Source: Porphyra umbilicalis
Lineage: Eukaryota > Rhodophyta > Bangiophyceae > Bangiales > Bangiaceae
Assembly (NCBI GenBank): GCA_002049455.2
Contig: KV918864.1
Coordinates: 124,001-188,000, forward strand
Direction: 5' to 3'
Length of the DNA stretch: 64,000 nucleotides
The position numbers and the translations under genes are program-made. Positions 29,669 through 39,956 of this stretch are shown here, piece by piece. The first letter of the stretch is position 1. Every line of letters starts with the position of its first letter. Below the pieces are notes generated by a model. That model did no database searches, was not told the origin of the DNA, and worked only from the letters and a program-made list of their open reading frames with translations.

Positions 29669-32632
29669 CTACCCAAGCATAAGAGCAACCGCAGGATCCA
29701 ACTCTTCCTCCTCCAATATATCATCTTCTGCTGGTGGATGCTGCTCGTCACCTGCACCTGCTGTCCCTACCTCTGCCAAGACTGCCGGCGCAGGTGCAGC
29801 ATCGTCTGTACTTGCGGCACCGTCACCGGCTGCATTCCCGACTTGCCCATGCGCGGCTGTTTCCGTTGCAAGTCGCGCAGCCAGCGCCGCCGCGCGCTTG
29901 GCCGCGTCCACTAAACGTTTTTTGTACGCGTTAATAGTGATGACGGCATTGGTGGACCTTCCATCCGCCCACGCCCCCATTTCAGCTGGCTCCTTGCGGG
30001 TGCCGACCGCCGTCTGACGATGGCTGGACTTGTTCACTCGCAGCCAGCCGTCGCCGGGCGACTGGGCCTTGCGCGCCCCGGCGGCGGCCGACTTGCGCGT
30101 TTGCCCGTTGCTCAGGCTCCTCTCCGCAAACGGCTGGCGCTCCAGCGCAGCCCGCTGCACCAGCTGGGCGCACGACCCCAAAAACGAGTCCGCGGTGCAC
30201 TGTGCTTGGGCTCTGTTTAAAAACTCGTGCCATGCCTCGAGAGCCTGCTCCGCGTATGACCCCAAAGAGCCGAAACGCCGCAGGAAGGTAGGGGCGTGGT
30301 GGGTGAGAGCATGGAGCTTGGGAGAGACGCTCAACCAGGGAAAGATGACCTACAAGTCAGGTACGAAACGTTCAAGCGCCGAGCAGAAGTCCCGAACCTC
30401 CCCTGCAGGAATTTCTTCCGCACGGTTGAGAGTACGAGCGACGCCAGCCCACGCCGCCCACGCCGTGCGCAGAGCTGCTAGTTGCGGCGCCGGGATGAGC
30501 CCCTCCAGCGCGCCGCAAACAATGGAGCCGCGCACTGCAATGCGATGGCACTCTCTGCCCGCAAAACCACCACCGTGGTACGGCACAGGGCGCACGCGCA
30601 CGTCCTTCAACAAGGCGGCGCCGATAGCGGCGGCCGCGCGGCGCGCGGCCGGCAGACCACCAGACAGGGCGGCCGCCGCCACGCCAAGTCGCAACAGGAT
30701 TGCGGTGACGCCGAGGGTAAGATGTAGAGGAGCCACGACAATCTGACATGGCTCAACGTCAAAAAGTGGTGGGTATTCAATGGAGAGGTGCTTTAGGGGT
30801 GTGAGGGGGATGAGCAGGTCATCGTTACAGTCCTCCCCCAGCGCTTCAATCGCATTCTGCAGTTGTTTGCGGGTGCGGCGCCTCTTCGGCTTCTGCCGGG
30901 CGTCCTGGATATCTCCAAAGGCAGCCAGCGCCTCGACATTGGCATCGCCGCGCCGACCCACCACGAGGCACCATATACACGGCAGTCGGCAAGATGCGCC
31001 CTTGTGACCCAGGAAGCAGCTAAGGAACTGCAGGTCACCCGTCAAGAACAGGCGCACGGCACGTAGCGAGCCGTTGACAGTCAAACCGCTTTCCAGCAAT
31101 GCCTGCACGTCACCCATCCATGGGCCAATCATCTCATGGAGATCTGTGTTGGTATCAGACGAGCACGGCATCGTAGATAGCAGGATGGAGTGGGAGCGTG
31201 ACATAGGATGCACCTGATTGGGCGTGGTCGCCACAAGCTTAGCGGTGGAGGTCCCACGCCCACCCTTGTCCAGCCCCAGACAGAGGTGAATGTCTGCCAG
31301 GTTGTCCGCGTGCTGGTCGTAGGGGAGCTCCGGAGTTGGTAGATACGTGGACGTGTGGGGGACTGGTCGCCCGTCAGGTCCCCGAACATACCGTTCCCTG
31401 AACTGCTCCGACTGAACGAGCTCGTCCAACGTGCACTCGACAGCATCGCGGAGGCTGACGAGGTGGGCCCCGCGAGCGTCCGTCCACACCTGCCGCCCTG
31501 GCTCGGCGGCAGCTGTGCGCATGGCACTACGTATCACCTCCCTGGACGCCAACCCGCTGTCCTTGCCGCCGAGCGCCTTGCGCAGCTCGCTCCACTTGGT
31601 CTGGCTCAATTAGTGCTTAGTCATGAACAGAGCCTGTTCCCGAGGGGACAGGCGCTGCAGACGGCCCGTCGGCACGACTGACACCCCCTCCTGGCGCTGT
31701 GCCGCTCGGAGGATGTCCAAAATCGCTCGTCGCGTCGCGGCCGCGGCCGCGTCAGCAGCGCCGCCCGCTGCCCGCGCGACGGCGCTCACACGTCGCCGCA
31801 TTTGCCGCTCCTGAACGGCCCTTTTGCGCTTGCGTGTAGGTACCGGCTCATATCGTCTATTGACGCCGTTGCGAAAAGAGATCGATATGTGGGTGGGGCA
31901 TACAGCGCGGAGGTGCTTCGCCATGAGGGCCTCAGACAGCGCCACCTCCGACTTGCTGAGGGTGTCGTACCTCGCCAGCAGTGTCTCCAGCGCGACTGTT
32001 GGAGATGGCGAAGACGACTCAAGAGCAGCCGCCTGTCCTGGCTCGTCGTCCGCTGCGGCCGGTGCCCCATCCCCGGGCGGTGCAATAGACGAGTCTTGGA
32101 CGAATGCGGCCACGGCCGACAGCAGGTTCAACCCGACAGCTCCCTCATCGGGCGAGGGGGCGGGGAGGGGCGGCGTGGACGCCCATCGGCTCCGGTCAGC
32201 TTTCGATCGACACGCGGCACACACTTTGCGCTGCTCGTTAGGCTTTGCCGCGGCCTCATTGGCCGCGTCAGTTCCCGACCAGAGCCACGGCATCGCTGCC
32301 GGGCTCGGTACGTAGGTAGCGGCACCCATAGCCCCCTCCTTGTGCAGGAGTGACTTGCAATTCTCAAGTACACGAACTGCTGTCGGCTTGCGCTGGACCG
32401 CCGCGACGCAGCCGCTGCACAACCCCAGAAGCACACCACTTGCGTGCACGCCAAAGGGTGGTCTGCACTTGCTCTTGCGCAGCGTAGCTGCGACGCTATG
32501 GGCGGAGAGCTCGAGGGGGTGGTGCGAGATGCTGGCTAGGTAGGCTTCGGTGGCACTTGAGGGGGAAAGGAAGGCGTGGGTGCACCTGTTGCATACAAAT
32601 GCAAGAGGCTTTCCCGTGGAGGGATTGATGAT
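29669..32632 (-). pseudogene. Transposase of the 5.1-kb transposon, two in-frame stops
   Basis: One minus-strand frame runs from about 32632 (no ATG; a 5' exon is likely) to TAG at 29669. It begins NPSTGKPLAFVCNRCTHAF; Cys pairs (CNRC, CSGC, CAAC) suggest a zinc-binding N-terminus. A basic helical region (RKRKRAVQERQMRRRVSAVA) follows. Candidate catalytic acids are D in LCLGLDKGGRGTS (near 31265), D in LFLTGDLQFLSCFLGHKG with CRLPCIWC (near 31035), and E in GSYAEQALEAWHEF (near 30240). VAPLHLTLGV and PYHGGGFAGREC lie between. The order and Cys pairs suggest an RNase H-fold transposase of a poorly named family. TAA at 31610-31612 and TAG at 30350-30352 interrupt the frame. The first could be spliced out (ACTAAT...CCAG precedes the resumed frame); the second has no such signal. 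Confidence 0.7.
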
Positions 32633-33157
32633 CTATTTTACTGATGCAAACAACTCAGCCGAGGCACTGCATAGACACGTACGGTGCAGAAAAGCGAAGA
32701 AACAGACGCCCCGGACGTTAGACATGGCCTGTACGACTGTTGGGGCAACGGTGGCGGCACAACAAGAAAGAAAAAGGGACCCCCGGGGTCCATCCGACCG
32801 CCGTCGTGTGCCGATCACGCTGATGCACTCAGATCCCATCAGCTCACATCGCCTCACTCTACCTCAAAGGTGGGAGTGCCAACCATACCTCATCAAGGCA
32901 CTCTCAACCGGCTCCATGCTGTCCTCCATCGGCCGGAAAGACCAAAGAACCACAAAAAAAGTACAGCAGGGGCGAGGGGTGCAGAGGTGAAGCACTCGTA
33001 TAGGATAATAGAGCTCCAGCAGGGTTGGGGGGGGGCAGGGCGCGTGTGTACGTCTGTCACCGATACGCTTCGACGACGGTGGATTGGAAAAGTGAAGCGC
33101 CTCCGGGTTGTGCATGCGGAGGGGGTTCACTGTAAATGTTTTCAAGGAAACCATGAA

Positions 33158-33194
33158 GCATTTCATTCCAGAAGACCGCCCTTAACTGGGGGTG
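33158..33194 (-). repeat. Right terminal inverted repeat (2-bp spacer) of the 5.1-kb transposon
   Basis: Read inward from 33194 on the minus strand: outer block CACCCCCAGTTAAG, spacer GG, inner block CGGTCTTCTGG. Confidence 0.85.
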
Positions 33195-33284
33195 CTCAGG
33201 GCGCACTGAGCGCTCAAAAGGGCGCTCAGGGGCGCATTATGCACCAGCGCCCCGAAAACCGGGGCGCACTCAACAAGCCTAGCA

Positions 33285-34120
33285 CACGCCTAGTTAAGAC
33301 CCCCCTGAGCGGCTCTTTTGGATTATGGCCATCTCATTGGGTCAGATTTCAAATGGAGAAGTTCTATTGGCTGCAAAGAAGGCTGTCGGCCAAAGCCGAT
33401 CATACAGCTCTTTCTCTGGCGGAATAGCTGTCGGAACCAATGAACGTGCGACACAAGAACGAGAGACATTCGCGGCCTGAAACCCGCTTCTGATTGTTTC
33501 ACCTGAAGGACCAATGAGAGCGCAACAAACGAACAAGGCACTTCTGTTGCACGAGGTGACTGCTGAATGATCTTGATCGTAATCACACGGTCAGTGCTCG
33601 TGGGGAGTGGTTGGCATCACTGTCGTTTTCTGACCAATATAGTATCGGTTGCATGGGGACTCTTCACACTGTTCGAACCGGCTCTGAGTGGGGATCACAG
33701 CCGTGTGCTCAGACGCAGGGGAACATGTGTTCTCGTCAAACGCCCCACGGGTAATTGACAACGTGCACAAGTGGCTCAGAGCACTCTTACTGTCCTCTGC
33801 CACCGGACAACCTGGCTCATGAGCACCGCCGCTGCACCAGGATCTTGGGCCAACCAGGTATCACGTCCTTGCAGGTGTGTACGAGGAGGGGGTGGTGGGA
33901 GGGCGACCATGCGGTGGCAGACATGACGAAGGACCCCGAATGCGGCGATCTTGCAACAGGTCGGCGTGCCGGCGAGCAAGACGACTTCGCAAATTGTCAC
34001 TTCCACCTCGAGTGGCCGTGACAGCCTCCAAGGCGCTCACAGGATTCGCAGGGCTTGGATACAATTTGTGTAAAGATGCTGCAGCTTTCAAATCCAAAAG
34101 AGCCACCTTAACTAGGCGTG
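33285..34120. mobile_element. 836-bp non-autonomous element of the CAC/12-2 family
   Basis: Left end: CACGCCTAGTTAAG, 12-bp spacer (ACCCCCCTGAGC), GGCTCTTTTGGATT. Right end inward: CACGCCTAGTTAAG, 2-bp spacer (GT), GGCTCTTTTGGATT. Flanked by AGCA on both sides (33281-33284, 34121-34124). The interior is AT-richer than the window and has no coding domain. It lies 90 bp from the 5.1-kb transposon, which has the same end layout and is its likely source of transposase. Confidence 0.85.
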
Positions 34121-34782
34121 AGCACGGAGCAAGCTGCCCACGTGAGATCTTGAGATTTTCTACTGTCTCCTCGCCAAAAGTGGAGAAAAGAAGAGGAGCT
34201 GATGTTGATTTCCAGGCTGCTTGGGCACATGTAAGCAATCAGGAGCACCAAGTCAGTCCCAGGGGCGCATCTGATTGGTGGAGAGAGTCGGTCCGCAAGT
34301 CAGTCTCTGTCCACCAGGACAAAAGTCGGGGATCAGCAATAGCTGGCACTTGACTCGTGACTACATGTACTGTAAATACTACCCTCCATGCATGTTTTTT
34401 CCTGCGCATCGTGTACGCCTTTCTCCCACTTCCTGATTTGAAGTCTCTCTCCCGCCTCCTCCCTACGTCCGTCCCCCGCTCCCTGCCTCCTACTTCTTAC
34501 ATCCCCTGTTTTGTCCCGGCGTATCTTTGCTCTTGTTTCTTAGTCTTGCCCCCTTTCGGTATCTCGAGCTCTCGCTTGATGTGGGTTGTGGGTGGTACGG
34601 CATCTGCTGTGGTCTTTGTGCCTTGCTCTCGGTACTACCAGCCCACTGGTTCCCCCACTTGTGATGCTGCCGCCGTTGGTACATGGTCAGCCATGATGGG
34701 TGCACCGTTTTGCTGTCCTCATGGCCGTAGTGCCTGCCGTAGTCCCTCGAGAAATTTAAGAAAGCAGTAACAATGAGCGTGG
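34121..34782. other. Mixed-composition DNA, no gene supported
   Basis: C/T-rich stretch 34400-34560, otherwise balanced. Ends abruptly at the G-rich start of the GC-rich block near 34780. Confidence 0.5.
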
Positions 34783-35978
34783 GGGGAAACCCCGAGTGCG
34801 GCCCCGCCGTCGCCGGGCGCCCTCGCGGACGAGACGCGGGGGAGGGGGGGGGGGGGTTGCGACCCGCGTCCGCGACTGCCCCCGGCGGCGGACGTGGCGC
34901 GGGTCGCGCAGGGGCGCGCCGGCGTGGCGCGCGGCGGGTCGGCGCACGGTGGGCGCGGGGGGGGGGGGGGGGGGCACCGACCCCGCTGGCGGAGCGGCGG
35001 CACGGCGCGCGCCGCGACGCGCGGCGGGAAAGGCCGGGCCACCCGTTTGGCGGACGCGCTCGACGCTGCACCACGAGGAAGAAAAAAAAAAGCGGGGCGC
35101 GCCCCACGGGGGTGCCCGCCGCGACCGCCGTCCCCCCGCCACCCCTCCCGCCGCACGCTTGCAGTGGTGCGCCTCGACTCCCCCCCCCCCCCCCCCCCCC
35201 CCCCCCTCCCCCCCTCACGGCCACCGGTGCCTCCGCACGCGCGCGCCGCCGTCGCCGACGGCGGCGGCGGCAGCGGCGGCCGCCCCGCCAACCACCCCGC
35301 CCAGGCGGCGCCCCACCCACCCACCCCACGCGCGCGGCAGCGGCGGCGCCCTCCCCCCCCCCCATCCCCCGTGCGTGTAATCCCCCCCCCCCCCCCGCCC
35401 CCCCGCGCCGCCCGCACCCCCCCGCCGCCGTGACGCTGCCGGTGCGGGCGGCGGCGGCGGCGCGGCGCGCCGCCCCGCGCGCCGCCCCGACGACGCGCGC
35501 CGCCCCCACCGCCACACCCCCCCGCGGCGGGCGGGCGCCCGACGGCCGGGGCGGCGGGGGCGGCCACGGCGGCGGCGAGCGCGGCGGGCGCCGCGGCGGG
35601 GGGGGGGGGGGTCCGCCCCCGCCCGCCGCCCGTGCCCCCCGCGGCGGTGGCCGCCGCGCGCGCGTCGTCGGGCGGGCGGGGGGGGCCCCCGCCGCCGCCG
35701 CCGCCGCCGCTGCCGCCGCGCCGCCGCCGCCGACGGGCGGGCGGGCGGGCGGGCGGCGGAGCGGCGGGGGCGGGGCGGGGGTGAGGCGCCCCCCGCGGCG
35801 GGCGCCCGCGGGCGCCCTCGCGGCGCCCGCGCGCAGCGTCTGCGGCGGCGTCGGGCGCGCGGCGGCGGCCGCGGCCGGCCGCCGGCCGCGGCCGGCCGCG
35901 CCGCGGGCGGGGGGGGACGGGCGCCACGGCCGCCGGCGGCGTCGCCGCGCCGCCCGCGCACCCCGGCCCGCGGCGGTG

Positions 35979-36010
<32 letters not shown>

Positions 36011-36213
36011 AGCCGGCGTCGACGCCGCGGGGGACCGCCGCGGGGGCGGGGGGGGGGGGGGACGACCGCAGCCGCCCGCCGCGCCGCTGCCGTGGCACGC
36101 GCGCGCGCAGGCGGCGCGGGCGCGCCGCCCCGGCGGCACCCTCCCCCCCGCCGCGGGGCACCCCCACGCGGCGCGACGTTGCGGCGGCGGGCGGTGCGCT
36201 GGCGGGCGGTCCG

Positions 36214-36252
<39 letters not shown>

Positions 36253-36810
36253 GCGGGCACCGCCCGCCGCCCCATTGTTGCAACGCACCGCCGCGGCGGC
36301 GGCGGCGGCGGCTGGCGCCCCTCACACTCCCCCCCCCCCCCCCCCCCCCCCCCACGCCACGCGCCGTCGCCACCATTGGGCGGCGGCGGCGGTGGGCGCA
36401 CCCGCGGCCGCCACGTCCCCCCCCCCCCCCCGGCCGCGTGCGCCCCCCCCCATCCGCCCGCGGTGCGGGACCGACGGCCCCCCCGGCGGTCGGCTGCGGC
36501 CGCCGCCGCGCCGCCGCGTGGGTGTTGCCGCGTCTAGGGGCGGACGCCCGGGCGGGTGTGTCGCCGGGGCGCCCACGCGGGGCGGCCGCCTCGTCGCGCA
36601 CGCCGTGCGGCGGGCGCTTGCGGACAGCGGCCGGCGCGTCGCGCGTGCCCGTCGGGCGGCGCCACTGCTGCGGCGGGGCGGTGGGGGTTTTTGCCGCCGC
36701 CGCCACGGGGCGGCGGGGGGGCTTCCCCCCGCCGCCGTCGCCGCCGCTGTGGTGCCGGCCACCCCGTGGGCGCGTGCCCGGCTGCTCCCGCGCGCGCCGC
36801 GGGGGGGGGA
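34783..36810 (+). repeat. Copy B of the dispersed GC-rich repeat plus GC-rich extension
   Basis: 34783-35630 aligns with 15399-16240 in the same orientation through several shared 20-mers. It starts abruptly after AT-balanced sequence (AAGCAGTAACAATGAGCGTG) and GC-rich DNA stops abruptly near 36810 (GGGGATCTAGCTCC), so 34783-36810 may be one inserted unit of about 2 kb. It holds C-runs above 20 bases (near 35180 and 36330) and GGC triplet runs. No frame carries a recognisable protein; all six are open because of composition. Confidence 0.6.
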
Positions 36811-37480
36811 TCTAGCTCCTGGTGGTCGGCTAGTTCCTCTGACGTTGGTGGGGACGACACCAGGCGCAGCGGCTGCTGCAGGTAGCCCCGGTGTCGCGGT
36901 CGCAGCGGGGGGTTCTGCCGCCGCCGACGGTGGTGGAGGGGTCGGCTCGGCGGCCGGGTGGGAGCGCACCGCCGCGGCGACGCGGCCAGCGCTGCAGCCC
37001 ATGTGGGGGGGGTGGGGTGTCGCCGCTCGTGCGGAGCGGTTCGTTTCTAGCACGACCTCATGACCATCCGTGTTGCGGACGCAGCCGGACATTGCGGCAC
37101 ATGATCATAAAGGCGAATGGTACCATAAGACGAAAAACAAGAGCACATGGAGAGTGCAGAAGAGCCGAGAAGATTGCGCAGCAAATATTGAAGAGGTGGA
37201 CAAGGCGCCAAAGAAAAACCCAAGACACAAACATCAAACCAAACGGCACAGGTGTTGGCGAGCAGCTGCCGGCCTTCTGCCGGCCGGTCCCGTCTTGTTC
37301 TCACGGGGGGACGCACCGGCAGGCAACGGTGTGACCCCCCGGTGCACGGGGGGACCCACCGGCAGGCAACGGTGTGACCCCCCGGTGGATGTCAGCCCCG
37401 GGACGCTCCGTCCTCGGCGGTCGCGACCGCCTGGCCGCTCGTCGACAGGTGCACGCCCGCGGGGCGGGGGGTGCATCCTG
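36811..37480. other. Mixed DNA with a 43-bp duplication, no gene supported
   Basis: A GC-balanced island with an A-rich plus strand (AAGACGAAAAACAAGAGCAC) lies at 37060-37250. A 43-bp unit containing CACCGGCAGGCAACGGTGTG is tandemly duplicated at 37303-37345 and 37346-37388. Confidence 0.5.
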
Positions 37481-37675
37481 TTAATCCTTGGTGCCGGCAA
37501 TAAGGTTGTCGATCGCGCAGCCAACACAAAGGTCGTCGTCGTCGTGCACCGTTTCTTCGCGGGTGACGGGGTCCTTGCAGCCGGGCTACGTGAAGTCTGG
37601 CAGCGGGCAACAGGTCCTCGTGTAGGTATAACAATGACCGCACCTCGTGTACCGGGTTCTTTCCCTGCGGCACAT
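37481..37675 (-). pseudogene. Small Cys-rich ORF with one in-frame stop
   Basis: From ATG at 37675 the minus frame reads MCRRERTRYTRCGHCYTYTR, then TCCPLPDFT, an in-frame TAG, then PGCKDPVTREETVHDDDD, LCVGCAIDNLIAGTKD and TAA. Regular Cys pairs on both sides of the stop suggest one zinc-binding polypeptide of about 64 residues, with CAG-to-TAG a likely cause. Small CR-x-R-Y-x-CGH proteins of this kind are familiar from fungal genomes, but their function is unknown to me. It may also be an exon of a larger gene. Confidence 0.35.
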
Positions 37676-38872
37676 GACGACCGACTCGTTGGTGGGGAGC
37701 GGCGCAGCGTGCCCGTGACGGTCGGACCGCCGCGTGGAGCACCTGACTACCCCTCGACGACAAAGGGTGGGGATCCGTAGACAGAGATGGGGTGCAAGTG
37801 AGGGGGTGGCAGGAGTGCAGCGGGTCGGGTGAGACCTGTCGCGTGGACCAGCGCGCTCCAAGGGGCACACCCGGTGTGCACGACGGGAGGCCCGCAGAGA
37901 TGGCCAAGATGGCCGGCCCGTGGTGGTGATGACGTGGGCCCGCGCAACCTCAGACATCCAAACGGGGCTCTTCCGCGCAATCCAGTAGCGGTGCATGACG
38001 ATTGGTCGACGAGCCGTCGAAAATTTCCACGCCTGACCAATCTCGGCGAGGAACGCGACCTGTGCTGGACAGGCCGGTCCACCAAACCGGGCAGGTGCTT
38101 GGCCTCCAGCTGTAGCCGTCCGCCCGCGTCTCGCCGAGGCGTGGCGCCTGCTCCAGCGAACGCAAACCGAAACGTGGATTCCAGCGCAGGACACACCGCG
38201 TGCTCCACCAACCGACCGCCGTGGCCCCAACGGCACTGTCACCGTTTGGCGCGCGCGCCTTGTTGGGCGCCTCTCCCGGGCCTGGGAGCGCCATCATGCA
38301 ACCGCCACCCCAGATGAACCGGGGCTGCAGGCCCGGCTGTTCGGGACTCGTCTGTTCAGTCTCCGAGGACAGGGCCTGGCAAGGGCCCAGCGCGGTGCCG
38401 GACGCACGATACCGCGTCGAAACAAGCGACCTGGTGCCTTGACAAGAGCAGCTGTCCCTGCCCCGCACCTGCGACACGGAGCAGCAAGGTGCTGCTTCGT
38501 GGTGTCCAGCGCACTGACCGTCGCGCTCCCCACCACAGAGGCTCGTCCTCCGCTTTCAGTGGCTACGCAAGCGCGTGGGCCGCTTTCGCAACAGTGGACA
38601 ACCTCGCAGGGCCGCCAGGCCGGGGGGACTCAGGGCCGCACGAGTGCTCAGGAAGCAGTTGGAACTTTGCTCTAACCCTGCGAGCGCCGCCGGAGATAAG
38701 ATGCAGCGGGAAGACCTGCATCGTGCACGGACCGTGGCTCATTAAAAAAAAGTAAGACAGACCCTAGAATGAGCGTGGATTTTCACTGGTGCCAATACAT
38801 ATTGCTGCAACACCACTCATCCAATGGCTGGTAAACTGACTGTCGCGTGCATGTCGTTCACTGAGAAAGTAA
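37676..38872. other. No gene supported
   Basis: Overlapping GC-rich ORFs on both strands without domains. A-run AAAAAAAA at 38744. Confidence 0.4.
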
Positions 38873-39124
38873 TTACCGGCCGATGTGAGTCGATGGAATC
38901 ACGTCCGCTTTCGTTGCGCAATGCTCGACTTTCGAGTGGCACTTAAGTTGTTTGTCATCGTATTCCCGATAAAAGTTGGATGGGCCCCAGTCAAGCCGAT
39001 CGCTGTCTGGACCAATCAAACGCAGAAGATTGTCTCTTGATAGGTCTTGACTCTTCTTGCCGGAACGACAATTGTCTGCAAATCGCTTTAACTCGCTTTG
39101 TACCGTAGAATACTGAGCCACCAT
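38873..39124 (-). CDS. Small hypothetical ORF
   Basis: A minus frame with MVAQYSTVQSELKRFADNCR, then KKSQDLSRDNLLRLIGPDSD, WGPSNFYREYDDKQLKC, ending near 38873. Composition is AT-richer and more protein-like than nearby repeat ORFs. No domain recognised. It could be a remnant of a transposon protein. Confidence 0.28.
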   Translation of the reverse strand: MVAQYSTVQSELKRFADNCRSGKKSQDLSRDNLLRLIGPDSDRLDWGPSNFYREYDDKQLKCHSKVEHCATKADVIPSTHIGR

Positions 39125-39956
39125 AATCTTGAAATGGAAAGTTGTGAGTGCGCTGGACAAGGAGTAGTGGCTCAATTCGCACGATGAAGCTTGTGTCATG
39201 GTCTGTTTCGGAGAATTTTGAACAGCGTCGTTGGTGGTCGATTAGTTTCGAGTTTTGTCTGGCCATGGGATAACTCGGCCTATGCGCCTGCGGCTTGTGT
39301 TGACATTTCGCTACAGCAGGCGCTGACGCACCGAGTTCACGATCAAGCTGTCCGACAGAGACCTCATCGTATGGCGGGCGCCGACAGCAGCAGACGCCGG
39401 TGGTCGCGTCGAAAAAAGCGCACGGCAGACCAGAAACAGACGAAGAGTGCGGGGGGCCATATCCCCTTGGTTCGGGCCCACCCGTCGGGCCCACCAGTCC
39501 AGGACGCACGCCGCGCCGGCGCTCGTTGCACGGCCGACCGGGAAATCCGCCAAAGGCGCTTGCTTGGTCGACGCACCAATGTCCGGCCCTGCCTGCCGGG
39601 CCGTGCCTGCGGATGCCACCGGTCTCGGGCTCATGTGTGCTGCTGTACCGCGGGGGGGGCGCCTGGGTTTGGAGCAGAGCCTACCTGCAGCGCGCGCACG
39701 TCGCGGCTTGTTTGAATGGGGGGGAGTGTGCGCGCTGCAACGCACTTTTTGTCCACCCCCGACTGTGATCATCATTTCCGGCAGCAGCCGTCCCTTTCCG
39801 CGTTAGCAGTGTGTCCCGCGTCGCCGTTGGCTATTACTGCACTCCACAACTGTTTTGGCCGTCGTCGATCCCAGCCTCTTTGCCATCTCCCGGCCACCCG
39901 GGCGTGAACGGGCAGCTTGCCTTTTAGCCCGCTGCCCTCGGTCCCCTCTCCACCGA
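39125..39956. other. No gene supported; 5' flank of the zinc-ribbon gene
   Basis: Several opposing ORFs of about 100-170 codons, none with a domain. 39770-39950 directly upstream of the next gene is C/T-rich with no clear TATA. Confidence 0.4.

Larger units (their letters stand above)
28105..33194 (-). mobile_element. 5.1-kb DNA transposon with asymmetric ends, superfamily unassigned
   Basis: Left end 28105: CACCCCCAGTTAAG, 12-bp spacer, CGGTCTTCTGG. The right end, read inward from 33194, is the same 14-mer, a 2-bp spacer, then the same CGGTCTTCTGG. The element is flanked by the 4-bp direct repeat CTCA (28101-28104, 33195-33198). It encodes one long minus-strand transposase gene. Two short elements with matching end architecture occur at 33285-34120 and 56036-56575. 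CAC termini and a short duplication recall CACTA/EnSpm elements, but the protein does not carry motifs I can assign to them, so the superfamily is left open. 28141-29668 and 32640-33160 inside it show no further gene I can support. Confidence 0.8.
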
